64,000 nucleotides of DNA from Monodelphis domestica. Taxonomy: Eukaryota > Chordata > Mammalia > Didelphimorphia > Didelphidae. The stretch spans positions 250,700,158 to 250,764,157 of the forward strand of contig NC_077234.1 in the NCBI RefSeq assembly GCF_027887165.1, in the 5' to 3' direction. The first letter of the stretch is position 1. Every line of letters begins with the position of its first letter. Under the pieces are notes generated by a model that was given only the letters and a program-made list of their open reading frames with translations, had not been told where the DNA came from and did not search any database. Below are positions 53,974-63,109 of the stretch, in pieces. Made by a program: the position numbers and the translations under genes.

Positions 53974-56900
53974 ATTTCTGTACATGTTGCTCTCTCATTA
54001 GAATGTAAGCCTTGAGAGCTAAAGCGTTTTTTTGGTATCGTACAGTGCCTAGAACATAGTAAATACTGAATACTCATTTGATTGATAGGAAATAATTGAG
54101 GAAAGACACTACCATAAACGGGGAGCAGAAAAGAGTTCTTATGGAAGATGGCATTTAGTTGGGACTTGAAGACATGGAAGTCTTGAGGCAGAAATGAAGA
54201 GGGAGATGTAATATAGGACCAGAATGAGATCACCAACACTCCCACTGAGGAACTAGTGAGAGAAGAGTGTGAAAGAACTAAAGAAATGGAGAGAGGGGAG
54301 AGTTGATCCTCCTCGTTCTTCCCCTTGGGGAAGGTAGCATAAATTGTCTTCCAGAGAGACAGAATAGGTCTCCTCAGAGACTGGGTTGAATATGGAGGTT
54401 AAGGACTGGAGGAGAAAGTCTTAAGAGAACTGACCCACTGCATCCTTTCTTGATCTTGGTAACTCTCCTGCCTCTGGATTTTCCCAATTGCCACCTTTCT
54501 CCCTTGAGACCTAAGATACTCCCCAGCCCTTTTCTGGGGCTAATTCTCCTTGGAGAGAAAGGTAAGATTCTCCCCAAATCTTCAGTCCCCTTCACTGATG
54601 TTAGAAAACAGGCAGACCAGATCTAAAAAGGATAATATTTTTTTTCTTGGGGACACACAAGGCAGAGAGAATAGAGTTGTTGGGTGAGGAAAGTGGGAGA
54701 TGGGAATCCCTATGACTGACAACTGACCCCCCTCCACAAGTCCTGAGGAGTTTGGGCTATTACCTGACCCTCCCTTAGGTCAGTTGTTGGGTATGTCCTG
54801 CCTCCTAAGTTGATCTAGTTATGAGATGAAGTCCAAGGACAATTTTGGAGATGAGAGAAATCTTTAGTAGATGGCTTCCTACAGTCTACTTTTTGTCTTC
54901 AGCTGGAAACAGAGAGATTTAGGGGTCCACTGGAAGGTAGTCAATGTCCAGAGGGATCCTCTGTCTCAGAGGTCCTCTCTCAGATCATCCTCTCCAGGAG
55001 AGCTGACAAGAAGGGATCTGGCAGTTTCAACTTTGCCCCAGGTCCTCTCTTCCTCCTGGAATCTTCAGTCTTCCTTGCCCTTCCCTCACTTGGGCTGTTC
55101 CTTTGCATTGCTGGATATGATTTTCTCGATTACAGAGAGTATTCTAGGCACAGGCCATGAAAATGCCTAGAACTGTGATGGTAAACCTATGGCACAGGTG
55201 CTTAAGACGGCATGTAGAGTGATCTCTGTGGACATGTGGCTACTCCCCCACCCCTCCCCAAGAGTCCATTACTAGAAAGGCAGAGGGGCTTGGACAGAGC
55301 TGCTTTCGTGCCCCTCTCCACTGTGCTTCATATTTTTTCACACCATCCGCCCCTCTGCTAGCAGCGTGGGGAGCACACACACGTAAGGTGGGCGGCTCCT
55401 AGGCAGCAGAGCTGCAAGGGAGGAAAGTTTTTGACCACTTCCCTTCCCCTCCCTATACTCCCATTCCTCACTTCACCTGCCCTTCCCCCCTGCAGCATAA
55501 TGGAAGCATTTTCTCCCTCCCCTGTGTGGGGTAGAGGTGGAAAGGGTGGGCCCTGTACTAAGTGGGAGGAGGGGCCCAGCATGCTGCTTGGGGGGTGGGG
55601 GTGGGGGAGGCAAGCACAGCACTTGGTGGGGTGGGGGTGGGGGGTAGGGGCAGGGCCTGGCATTCCATCTCTAAAAAGTTCGCTGTCACTGGCCTAGAAT
55701 ATACTATAAATTGGAGTATCCTGAACAAAGAGATTTTGGAGAAGTAGAAACTATCTCACTGGCAAACCATAATAGGGATCTCAAATTAAATATTAGGTAT
55801 TATATCTGCCTTCTTGGACTATCAACTTACTCCAACTCATCCTACACATTGCTGTCCAACTAATGGTCCCGAAGCACGGATCCAATCCAAGGACTTTCCT
55901 ATTCAACCACTGCTTGCTGGATAAAATATGAACTATTCAGCGTAGCTTTGAAGGCTTTAACATAACCTAGCCCCGATCTGTCTCACCAGCCTTACTGGAC
56001 CTTACTTACTCCCTCCCGTCGCTCACACTCTGCAATCCTGCCAAACTAGTCTTCTATCTGCGACTCACACATTGCTCATTTCTACTCGGGGTGTTTACAC
56101 TGACACACTTCATCCCTGAAATGCGCTTCCCCTCTCTTTCTTTAAAAAGCAGCTCCAGCACATTTTATACATACCTTTCCCAATCCCTCCATCTTTGAGG
56201 ATACTCCTTACAAATTATGCTGCATTCAGTCTTAAACGTCCTTTAGAAGGGATTTTAAGTTTAAAAGTTTTGCCACTGCTAATCTGGCTGGCTGTCAAGT
56301 TGTCTTTGGGTAGCAAAAATGGGTTATTTGGGTCTGCCCAGGCTAAGCAATTATATTGCTATAACTAGTACACTTATTGGGACCCTTTTTGGATTATTTC
56401 CCATCTCCTTTCTTTCCTCCAGTTATGTGACTGCTGTGAGGCCTTTACAAATGCTTTTTGTTCTATATAACAGTGAAAGTTTCTTACTAGTATAATAAAC
56501 ATGTTTACATATACACACCTCTTTGTATATATTTGTATTTATCAGGTTCATGTTTATGCTGTACTTATTTTAATATGTACTTGCTGTCTTTCTCATTAAA
56601 ATATAAAGGTGTAAGTAGGAGAATGCTTCATTCTCTACACTTGTATTTCAAGTGTCCGTGAACCATGCCTAGTTAATAAATAATTTTTTATTAAGTTTGA
56701 GAAGCAGCATGGTAGTGTGGAAAGAGATTTGATCATAGAGCCAGCAAGACCTGGATTCAAAACCCAGCCCCACATATAAATGGTACTGTGATTTCGGCCA
56801 AATCCCTTAACCACTTAGTACTCTACATAATTCTCTAAGACTATAAATTGCAGTATATGTTGACTTGCACTAGTGGAGGGATTTTCCCATACAATGAAAT

Positions 56901-59900
56901 CAAAGGTCCAATTCCAATTCTTGGCACAAATAAACATTTACCTGGCAGAGATGACAATGATGTACCAAAGATAACCAGAACTTCTGGATCTTGTGACATA
57001 TAGGAATTGTACAAAAGTATTTCTATAATTTGTCACGTCAGTATGACAAATGCTAATGGCATCCTGAATTATAAGTTCATACTCAGCTATAAAACAGGTT
57101 ATCATCAGTTCACTGAAGGAAAAGAAAGACATGTCTATAACTCCCTTCACTCCCCACTAATAGTCCTTACATTTATTTCACAATTTCAAAACAAAACAAA
57201 AACAACTTTTGCTTTGGTATTGGTCTATTCTCATTATCAGAGGGATGGTTTATTCATTTTAATGCCAATAATGAATTAAACACAAATTATAAGAGCAGAA
57301 GAAAAAACTCTAGTTTGTGTTTAATTTGCAAGAACAGTATTCTTTAATGATTACATATATCTCCATCAAGTGAAAGAAAAAGATACAAATTCTTCCTAGA
57401 CATGTAAGATATATAACATTCTGCCTACAAAGTATATATATCAAGATTTCATTACAGCTGAAATAGATGAAGAGAGTATGCAACAAAAGGCTCTTATGAT
57501 CAATAATCATTGAGTCAAAGGATTTATCTAGGAGAAGTACATAAAGCAGCATTAAAAAGCATAATATATAGCCTCATTATTGCTTAGCCAGAACACTTCT
57601 GTCATCTCTCAGGGAAAGGGGGGAGGGGAAGAAACAACTTCCTTTAAATAAAACCAGAAAGAAAAATATTGAAAAAGCATCATATGAAATCATGAAAGAA
57701 AAAAAGACAGTGTTAAGAGTTTGATATAACTTAAAGTGGTTATTCAAGAAAACATACTGTCAAATTACTATCCTGAGTTATTTTAAATAAGTAAATGTGT
57801 TAAGGTAGATGATTTTAAACTTAAAATCTATTATATGCACAGATTTTAAATTTATTAATACAGAAAAACAAAACAGTATCACACAAATGATTCTCAGAGC
57901 TTTTCATCAGAAGTTGGAATAAACAGCATTAGCAAAAGAATAATGAATTCGATGACAATGGAATATGTTTCCTTACAATCTCATTGTCCACTGCTTCCAT
58001 CTTTTTACTTGGCATCCTCATTGGCTATTTCTTCCCTCTTTTCTATTTGATAAGGGGCCTTCAGTTTCTAAAAGAACTGTGCAGTTCAGCAATGTAGATA
58101 ATATACAACTGACTGATTGTAAGTACCTTTAAAATAATTAACATACAAAAACTATGTAAAAGATCCTAATCTATATTTTAAAAAACCCCTTAAGTTATAA
58201 CTATACAGGTAAGAAATATGATGGATACTATTTGCTGAAAATATTAAAATTTTGACTCATTCCTTATTTTTATCCTTTTACCTTTATACACAGTAAACTC
58301 TTAAGAATCCATAATCCAAACAAACCAGAAATAAATATAATTTTTCTTACAGTATTACTTGATGATGACTGAGTCCAAATTAGAGGCATTTTGCCATAAG
58401 ACTCTGAAGAGCCTTATCAGAGGAAAATTACAATAGGATCAGTACAGCTTTAACATTAAGCATAACTAATGTATTCTAATTTTTAAAAGTTGACAATCTA
58501 TATAGAATATATAACTTTCAGGTAACCAAAAATAGTAGAGAAAAATGTTGCAATCATTTTTAAGAAATAAATGAATGGTTGAATTATATCTTAGTTGTGA
58601 AAAATCATGACTGCTGGCATGTGAACAAACAAAACAAAAAGATACATGGCCATAAGAGAATAAAAGAATTATTTCCAGGTCTGGCCAGAACATTCTGTTT
58701 GTACCAACCACTGTCTATCTACCATTGCTTCTTTTGTAGTGGAGCTGGCTAGACATCTTACAAAGAAGTGATTCTTGGTTGTACAATAGCATTTAAAAGA
58801 ATAAGATTATTCCATATTCTGAAATGTTCTTATAGTTCTGATGTAATGCCAGGAGGGCAGTTATCTATAAAAACTTTTTAACCAAGACAATTTCTCAAAG
58901 CAAGAAATTCTTAAGGAAACAGTTGTCTTTTGAACATCAAAAGTATATTTCAGAACATAACAACACCTTAAAAACAATACCTTTTACAATTCCTCATTTC
59001 ATGTGTACATCCCCCTATGTCAAGGAGGTCTTTGCAAGTAACAGTTGCTAGATAAAATATTTGTTACATTTCATTTTCCCTCCGGAATTCAAAGATAAAA
59101 AAATTGTCATCAGTTAAAAAACTGGTTTGAGGTTAATTAAAATTCAAGCAATGTTTAATGAATATTATATGAAATATAAATATAGGCAAAAAAAAGAAAT
59201 TATGATAGACAAAATATACATCTATACACTTTTCCCAATGTAAACCACTTGAAACATTATTAATATATGTTAAAGAGAAAAACTTTTATAACTTTCAAAG
59301 AAGGATGAGTGGATATAACATCCTCTTCGTTTTCTGTCATTAACAAAATTAATAATGAAATTGACTTTTACGCTGAATCGATACCTTGAGTATGGTATAT
59401 AATAATAATAATATATCACATAATAGCAACCAATCAATAAACATTTATTGCCTACTGCCAGGCACTGTGCATATAAACACAGACGTGATATGTTATAATA
59501 TACAAATAATTTTGGATATGGTCAATATGGGAATTTCTATTTCTTAACTTAGCTTCTCTGTTACTAGGGTCTTTCACTCCTCGCCCCCTACTTTTTTGCA
59601 CCAGTGGGAGAGGATGTGGAGGGAAGGAAGTTAACCGCTTAAATGAATTTTTAAAAACTAAATGAAGTAATAAAATCTAAGGGGACAGAAGTTTCAGCAA
59701 ACAATGGGTCTCTCTCAATAGACACCCAGAAACCAAGGTGTGGCTATCACCAGGGGATGACCCTGGGCAGAGGTGCAGAGTCACCTGTAGAAACACAAGT
59801 CCCGCCTCCCCGCTCCGCCCAAGTCCAGTGGTGGGAGTAGGAAGTGCTACTTCCTCACCCCACCCCCAACCCCCTCCAGCCCACTTCCCCGGGGGCAGCT

Positions 59901-59997
59901 GGGACACAGACGGACCCGGGGCTGCCCCGATACTCTTTCCTGGGCTCCGGGCCACAAACTTACCATCTACCGTCTTCTTCTTGAAAAGGGAGGCCAT
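36311..59997 (-). CDS. CHMP2B: CHMP2B, ESCRT-III subunit (complete coding region, six exons)
   Basis: Coding exons in transcript order: 59997-59964, 44759-44668, 40630-40436, 38302-38200, 36701-36595, 36424-36311. They total 645 nt, 214 residues plus TAG, against 213 in human. All introns are GT-AG and phases agree. CHMP2B is a cytosolic Snf7-family protein that polymerises with CHMP2A/3/4 on endosomes to sort cargo into multivesicular bodies; human variants cause frontotemporal dementia or ALS. Seen: start MASLFKKKTVDD, basic helical core (RELRGTQRAIMRDRAALEKQ; KTRTFAVSSKVTSMSTQTK), acidic segment DDIFDGSDDEEESQD, and C-terminal MIM1 motif EIERQLKALGVD, which binds the VPS4 MIT domain. The extra residue is a Ser in SKASTISDEE. 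The ATG has A at -3 and G at +4. Intron 1 is 15.2 kb; the gene converges with POU1F1. Confidence 0.98.
36425..38199. other. CHMP2B introns 5 and 4, apart from exon 5 at 36595-36701
   Basis: AT-rich, no repeat recognised. The intronic open frames have no similarity. Confidence 0.5.
36595..36701 (-). CDS. CHMP2B: CHMP2B exon 5
   Basis: 107 nt. It encodes NDTLDDIFDGSDDEEESQD then IVNQVLDEIGIEISGK. This acidic stretch belongs to the autoinhibitory C-terminal half. Acceptor TTTTCTAAG, donor GTATGG. Confidence 0.97.
38200..38302 (-). CDS. CHMP2B: CHMP2B exon 4
   Basis: 103 nt. It encodes TMQAVNKKMDPQKTLQTMQN then FQKENMKMEMTEEM, plus the first base of an Ile codon. Acceptor TTTGAAAG, donor GTAAGT. 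Identical to human as far as I recall. Confidence 0.96.
38303..40435. other. CHMP2B intron 3 with CpG-rich interior
   Basis: 38460-39560 is noticeably richer in CpG ('gtagcggccgctttaagc', 'accgagcgcgggcgctc') than other introns, with short overlapping open frames but no recognised exon or repeat. Confidence 0.4.
40436..40630 (-). CDS. CHMP2B: CHMP2B exon 3
   Basis: 195 nt, 65 whole codons, from ELEIKKMAKIGNKEACRV to QMKMAGAMSTTAK, then donor GTAAGT. This is the bulk of the Snf7 helical hairpin. Differences from human as I recall it are conservative (Lys to Arg after EAC; His to Gln in QLVQL). Confidence 0.98.
40631..41742. other. CHMP2B intron 2, 3' part, no feature seen
   Basis: Mixed-composition intron; open frames around 40770-41570 show no homology. 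Confidence 0.45.
41743..42851 (-). mobile_element. Solo LTR family A, copy 2 (1109 bp), CHMP2B intron 2
   Basis: Flanked by GTGC on both sides (41739-41742 and 42852-42855). Minus strand begins TGTAAATCTTGAAATC and ends with TCTCACA. Same family as copies at 30851 and 44985. About 300 bp longer because of a CT-rich block at 42130-42380 made of repeating 'cctccaagag/agagattct'-like units. In the same orientation as CHMP2B transcription. Fossil LTR only. Confidence 0.85.
43200..43315 (+). repeat. L2 3'-end-like fragment
   Basis: 'tttgtatccccggggttcag' and 'ggtgtctggcacatagaaga'. Confidence 0.6.
43490..43790 (+). repeat. Unnamed interspersed repeat family, fragment
   Basis: 'gtgtgagcaaaggcacagaa' and following 'ggaaaatcacatttagggaa' match the 5' half of the family seen at 9186 and 63110. 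Its chance frames on both strands are not genes. Confidence 0.5.
43870..43881 (+). repeat. Poly(G) run
   Basis: Twelve G. A second T/G homopolymer pair ('ttttttttggggggggg') lies at about 44015-44035. Confidence 0.9.
44098..44332 (+). repeat. MAR1-type SINE
   Basis: 'acagctaggtgacacagtgg', 'ctctgtgatcttaggcaagt', 'ctcatctgtaaaatgagctg', 'ccagtatctttgccaaggaa'. Lies ~340 bp from CHMP2B exon 2. Confidence 0.88.
44668..44759 (-). CDS. CHMP2B: CHMP2B exon 2
   Basis: 92 nt between acceptor TCTCTTAG and donor GTAAGT. It encodes VIKEQNRELRGTQRAIMRD and RAALEKQEKQL, part of the first Snf7 core helix. Human has Ile where Met appears in RAIMRD. A solo LTR lies about 225 bp upstream of this exon in intron 1. 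Confidence 0.97.
44985..45833 (+). mobile_element. Solo LTR family A, copy 3 (849 bp), CHMP2B intron 1
   Basis: Starts TGTAAACCTTAAAATT, flanked by CACA on both sides (44981-44984 and 45834-45837). TATA-like 'gggtatttaagccc' near 45627, ATTAAA at 45715-45720, and U5 with 'ccttggcgacc' match family A. A (CT)n tract at 45657-45689 sits just after the TATA region. Antisense to CHMP2B, about 225 bp upstream of exon 2. Fossil LTR. Confidence 0.87.
45657..45689 (+). repeat. (CT)n microsatellite within the LTR
   Basis: CT-dominated run with a few TCC interruptions. Confidence 0.9.
45838..47809. other. CHMP2B intron 1, no feature seen
   Basis: AT-rich with an A13 run near 47450; no recognised repeat or exon. 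Confidence 0.5.
47810..48009 (-). repeat. Marsupial tRNA-derived SINE, minus strand
   Basis: 'aaacccttaccttccgtctt', 'agtggtaagggctaggcaat', 'gccacacagctaggaaatgt' and 'actgagctacccagctgccc': full reverse complement of the 28011 copy. Confidence 0.93.
48078..48890 (+). mobile_element. Old L1 3' end, plus strand
   Basis: 'attacactgttgatggaaat', 'aaccattctggaaagcaatt', 'ggggaatggctaaatgaact' and 'catgaaatggagtattattg' are L1 ORF2 end and 3' UTR phrases. Interrupted by A15 and (AT)n at 48484-48532. Confidence 0.7.
48484..48532 (+). repeat. Poly(A) plus (TA)n microsatellite
   Basis: A15 directly followed by about 17 TA units. Confidence 0.95.
48891..49737. other. CHMP2B intron 1, no feature seen
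   Basis: No recognised repeat; the short open frames have no homology. Confidence 0.5.
49738..49984 (+). repeat. MAR1-type SINE
   Basis: 'ctggcagctagggagtacaa', 'ttcaaatctggcctcagaca', 'cctcatctgtaaaatgatct', 'ggaaatggcaaaccatgcca' and 'gaggtcatgaacagcc'. Confidence 0.9.
49985..50494. other. CHMP2B intron 1, no feature seen
   Basis: Nothing recognised. Confidence 0.5.
50495..50700 (+). repeat. THER1/MIR-type SINE
   Basis: 'ggtttaaggtttgctaagtg', 'acaataatcctgtaaggtag' and 'atttgaactcaagtcttcct'. Confidence 0.78.
50701..51287. other. CHMP2B intron 1, no feature seen
   Basis: AT-rich; nothing recognised. Confidence 0.5.
51288..51461 (-). repeat. MAR1-type SINE fragment, minus strand
   Basis: 'cttggcaaagatactggggt', 'ggtttgccatttcctttcta' and 'ctactgtgccacataactgc'. 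Confidence 0.85.
51595..52480 (-). mobile_element. Old L1 3' end, minus strand
   Basis: 'gtgtacaatgttcttctggt', 'gccaccacaaaaagagctgc', 'ctttgggatacaaatctagt' and 'tgccctccagaatggttgaa' parallel 22960-24000 but are more diverged, so this is an older copy. Confidence 0.75.
52481..53639. other. Repeat-like but unassigned
   Basis: 52770-53280 ('tctgtgacccaggaccatga', 'gagacctcaataaactcctt') reads like a dispersed repeat I have met in marsupials, possibly LTR or L1-related; I cannot name or bound it. Confidence 0.35.
53640..54096 (+). repeat. L2 LINE 3' end carrying microsatellites
   Basis: 'ctaccatgcctggaattctc', 'cttcaagactcagttcaaat', then after the microsatellites 'tagaatgtaagccttgagag' and 'agtgcctagaacatagtaaa' complete the L2 tail. 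Confidence 0.75.
53872..53971 (+). repeat. (CA)n followed by (TA)n microsatellite
   Basis: (CA)n at 53872-53900, a short spacer, then (TA)n at 53919-53971. The frames that cross it are artefacts. Confidence 0.95.
54097..54200 (+). repeat. Fragment of the unnamed interspersed repeat family
   Basis: 'tcttatggaagatggcattt' and 'gttgggacttgaagacatgg' match the 'gaaggtggcacttgagctg'-type segment of that family. Confidence 0.4.
54201..55164. other. CHMP2B intron 1, no feature recognised
   Basis: Moderately GC-rich, no assigned repeat. Confidence 0.45.
55173..55691 (+). mobile_element. Non-autonomous hAT-like transposon (519 bp), G-rich
   Basis: Inverted ends CTGTGATGGTAAACC and (reverse complement of the right end) CAGTGACAGCGAAC, flanked by perfect 8-bp duplications GCCTAGAA at 55165-55172 and 55692-55699, the hAT hallmark. 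No transposase. The interior holds long G tracts (55588-55650). The three overlapping open frames here are not genes. Confidence 0.87.
55830..56240 (+). repeat. L2 LINE 3' end
   Basis: 'gtagctttgaaggctttaac', 'ctagccccgatctgtctcac', 'cacacttcatccctgaaatg' and 'tacctttcccaatccctcca' in L2 order. Confidence 0.75.
56699..56850 (+). repeat. tRNA/MIR-like SINE fragment
   Basis: 'agaagcagcatggtagtgtg', 'gacctggattcaaaacccag' and 'aaatcccttaaccacttagt'. Confidence 0.65.
56851..59426. other. CHMP2B intron 1, AT-rich, no feature seen
   Basis: About 2.6 kb without recognisable repeat or exon, the longest repeat-poor stretch of intron 1. Open frames here are short and AT-biased. Confidence 0.5.
59427..59480 (+). 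repeat. THER1-like fragment
   Basis: 'caatcaataaacatttattg' then 'ctgccaggcactgtgc'. Confidence 0.65.
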
Positions 59998-60560
59998 GAT
60001 CACAGACCCCCGCCCCGGAGCGTTGGGCTGGGGAAGAGGAGAGAGAGACCCCGGGGACCTCGGAAGGGAATGGGTTGGCGGGGCGGGAAGAAGAGTCACG
60101 GGTTCCCAAGACAGCTCCGGGTGGTGGTGCGGGGTGTGCGCCGCCGCGACCGCCGCGTCGCCTATCCGGGAGCTCAGGTGACGGGGAAGGGAGCGAACTG
60201 ACTTTTTTTTTTTTTTAAGAAGTCTGTCTCCCCGCCCCAGCGCTTGCGCATACAAGCACTGGAAGCTGCGCAGGGAAGAGGCTGACGCAGAGGCCGCCCC
60301 GTCGTTGCCCTTCCTTTTGCCAGTCCCGCCCCTTCTCTCCCCAGCCCCCAGCGACCTCGGAACCACGCCGAGCCTTCGGGCTCGCGACTGGCTGGCGCAG
60401 CGCGGCGCTGCGGGGAGCCTCAGCTGGGAGCCTCAGCTGGGAGGGGAGAACGGGTGCTGCGGCTGTGGACTGGCGCTGCTGGTGTCTTAGTTTGCTGGCC
60501 CCGCTTGTGCTCGAGCCAGTTTTCTTCCTCCGCTCGATGCTCTGTGGGCAGTTCGGAAAT
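59760..60560 (-). promoter_or_regulatory. CHMP2B: CpG-island promoter and 5' UTR of CHMP2B
   Basis: The window's strongest CpG cluster surrounds the CHMP2B start codon. No TATA box is apparent, as usual for housekeeping promoters. An NRF-1-like half site TGCGCA occurs near 60245, a T run at 60204-60217, and a tandem duplication of about 13 bp (GAGCCTCAGCTGG twice) near 60415-60441. The start site cannot be fixed from sequence alone. Confidence 0.75.
59964..59997 (-). CDS. CHMP2B: CHMP2B coding exon 1
   Basis: 34 coding nt: MASLFKKKTVD plus the first base of the next Asp codon, then donor GTAAGT. The N-terminal basic/hydrophobic stretch is the membrane-inserting end of ESCRT-III subunits. It lies inside the CpG island. 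Confidence 0.96.
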
Positions 60561-60940
60561 GTTGCGAGTGGAGCTGGAGGGTGAAAGGTGGTGGGGGTGT
60601 TCTTTGGCTTCACCTCTTTAAGGTGAAGCCACACGCACACCTACGACGGCAATAAAAACACGGGTGAAAATGGTCCTTCCGGGCCTACTTGGTCGGGTTC
60701 CCGATCCTCACACCAGCACCCCTAGAGCTAGTGGCCCAGAACTTTCCCCTCCATAACTTCAGGAGACTAGACAAAGCCGGGAGATCGCTTATGCCGGTAT
60801 CCCTGCGAGCCTCCATTTTGATGTCTCTGTGGGTAGGGGTTTGCCTCTGACCCAGATTGCTCTTTTTTCCTGCCGTCTATTAAAGCCACAAGCCTTCATT
60901 TGAACCCCCGCTTCAGGAGGGGCGCAGTGCGGGCTTGGAG
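60561..60940. other. Upstream flank of CHMP2B, no feature
   Basis: Moderate CpG content fading from the island; no element recognised. Confidence 0.4.
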
Positions 60941-60944
60941 GGGA

Positions 60945-61120
60945 GCGAGTCCAAATGCCGGCTCCACCACGTGATCCCTGCGACCTGGGAGAGTCCTGAA
61001 ATACTCCGGGCCTCGGTTGGGAGACGCGCGCGAGGGAGTAGAGGTTTGATTCAACATTGAGCTCCTCTCTTTGTAAAATGGAAAACACTGCGACCTTTAA
61101 AGCGCTTTGGAAGTGTCCGC
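60945..61120 (+). repeat. MIR SINE relic retaining CpGs
   Basis: 'aaatgccggctccaccacgt', 'ctgcgacctgggagagtcct', 'tttgtaaaatggaaaacact' and 'ttaaagcgctttgg'. It keeps several CpGs, suggesting it lies in a germline-unmethylated shore. Confidence 0.55.
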
Positions 61121-61214
61121 TTAAAAAAAAGAAAAACATCATTTTCGGTTATGTTTTAAAATGCTTACGATGTGCCGGGAATATCGAAACGCATCATAAT
61201 AATACATAAATAAT

Positions 61215-61555
61215 ACACATTTTTATATGTGGCTTAAAATGTTCGCTCTTCTCATCCTAAAAGCAACCCTATGCATAGTATCATCCCCTTCTGACTGCTG
61301 AAGAAACAGGCACAGAGTACTATAAATCTGCAGGACTCTGTAGGTCCCTAGTGGCAGACGGAAGCGTTACAGGAGAGGAAAGACTTGCTTTTGACTGCTT
61401 TTGTGCTCCACTGTGTTTTCCATCCTCTCATAGCTGGGAAAAAAAAAAAAAGACCCACCCGTGAATAAGTGACTTGCCCCAGAGTCACACAGATCATACA
61501 TTTCTAAGGCAAGACTGGAACCCAGATCTTCCTGGCACTGCCTCTAGCACTTGGA
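61215..61555 (+). repeat. THER1/MIR-type SINE in two pieces
   Basis: Left piece 'catcctaaaagcaaccctat' to 'tgaagaaacaggcacagag' (to ~61318), right piece 'aagtgacttgccccagagtc' (61465-61555). About 145 bp of foreign or diverged sequence with an A13 run separates them. Confidence 0.6.
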
Positions 61556-63109
61556 ATTTCTGAAATAGCTGTTAATTTAGGAAAAAAGAAAATGTTTCAT
61601 TAACTTTGAGCAGGCCTTCATTGACTAACATGTAGCCAAGCCCTGCCTATTCATCCATGGCCTTGGTAGCCCATTGAAAAAGAGAGAAAAGAAAGCTTAA
61701 TATAGAAAAGGAGAAAAAGGAATCATTTGAAGAATGTATCTTAAAGGAAGGGGGGCCATTGGCTCAAATATTGACATTGTAACTATATTCTTAAGGTTGC
61801 TTTTCTACTTATAATCATTCTTGTTTGAAAAAAACTGGAGAATGCTTGTGCTCCTGTCTCGGGTATCCTCTCCCAGTTTGTGTGACTGCTGATGGGAAGG
61901 GCATTCCAGCCATGGCGTCACTACGTGGGGTTCCTCTGCATTCAGAAATCCCGCCTCACTTCTTTTTGAGCACTTGAGGGGAAGAAGAGTTCCCTTCCCT
62001 CCTCCTCTCTTTTGCCCTATAAGAGAGCAAAGGCTAGCCAGCATGGCCCGCAGGGCCTCCCAGCACACCCACTGAGAAGGATCCATCCATCCCTGTTCTT
62101 GGACGTTACTCATGATGACACGGAGCAGAATACTCCGCCTAATGACTTCCTTCCTTCTGATACTGTTTCTGTGTGCGTGTGTGCTTTGCATGTGTATGTG
62201 CGTGAGAGTATCGGGCTCTGGAAGGGAACAATGACTGGCCCAGGGCTGGCTTCTTGTGCATGTACAGAGCCAGCACAACTGTCTACAGAGGTGCGAGTCA
62301 AGAAGCTATTGCCTGCGTTCGTCCCAGCTGCAGGCACTCTTGCTTTATGGCCCCTATAGACACCCCCTACTGACTCCAATGTATTGGTTGGGACGTTGCC
62401 AACAGGCTCAGTGGCAGCCAGATGTAAGACCCCCACAACGGGCACAGAGCAGGAGCAAAGGCATTCCCAAGAAACTGTTAAATTAGAAGTAGGGATTCTA
62501 TTCACATCCAAAGCATCCGTAAGGAGGACCTTCCTACGGTTGGGGTTTCTATGAGCTCAAGTACGGGTGGGTTTGGGGAAGCCAAAATGTCATAAACTAG
62601 ACCTGTGAGGAGTTTTGTCACCTGCAAACAGGGCGCTTCTACCGACCTTTAGACGTGAAAGAAAATGGAGGGAGGACGGGGCCATTGTTTCCCTAGTGCA
62701 ACGTGGTTCTTCATTTTAAAAAAGACACTCGTGTGAGAGAGGCAGCACGGAAACACATATAGAGAGGATACATGGAAGGGAGGTCAACAAGTCACCGACC
62801 AGAAAAATCTGCTTGTCCCTGGGAAAGTGGAATTCTGAGCTGAGCTCTCCCGTGAAGGTCCGTCAGCTCGGAATAGTGAGAGTGCTGGCCGGCAGCTGGA
62901 GAAGACACAAGGAAGGCCGTGTACCCCGCGCCACTCACCGCGCGGCTTCTAGACGATAAAGCTGCTCGCTCTCAGAACGCACGTTGTTTGCTTTGTATCT
63001 TGCACCCTACAGAAACCGCCTTGTGACTCCAGTCCGGGCAGCTTTCTCTAGGAAACCTGGCCCGTTAGGTCCGTAGTATTAATAAACAAAATCGGTTCCC
63101 TGAATTGAA
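61556..63109. other. Upstream flank, no gene recognised
   Basis: Short TG-rich stretch at 62168-62206. Small CpG cluster at 62900-62960 with a minus-strand GTGAGT after GCCGCGCG. Open frames on both strands at 61805-62511 overlap each other and show no homology. Confidence 0.45.

Noticed and set aside
53678-54245. Frames encoding long Tyr-Ile runs (possible membrane peptide)
   Set aside because: They simply translate the (CA)n and (TA)n microsatellites within an L2 relic.
59738-60181. 147-codon plus-strand frame over the CpG island
   Set aside because: Antisense shadow in GC-rich DNA with no homology.
59677-60366. 229-codon minus-strand frame as a separate gene
   Set aside because: It is CHMP2B exon 1 plus its open 5' leader and read-through into intron 1; the real protein leaves this frame at the donor at 59963.
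61805-62511. 157- and 133-codon minus-strand frames upstream of CHMP2B
   Set aside because: They overlap each other and plus-strand frames, with no homology, no start context and no splice pattern.
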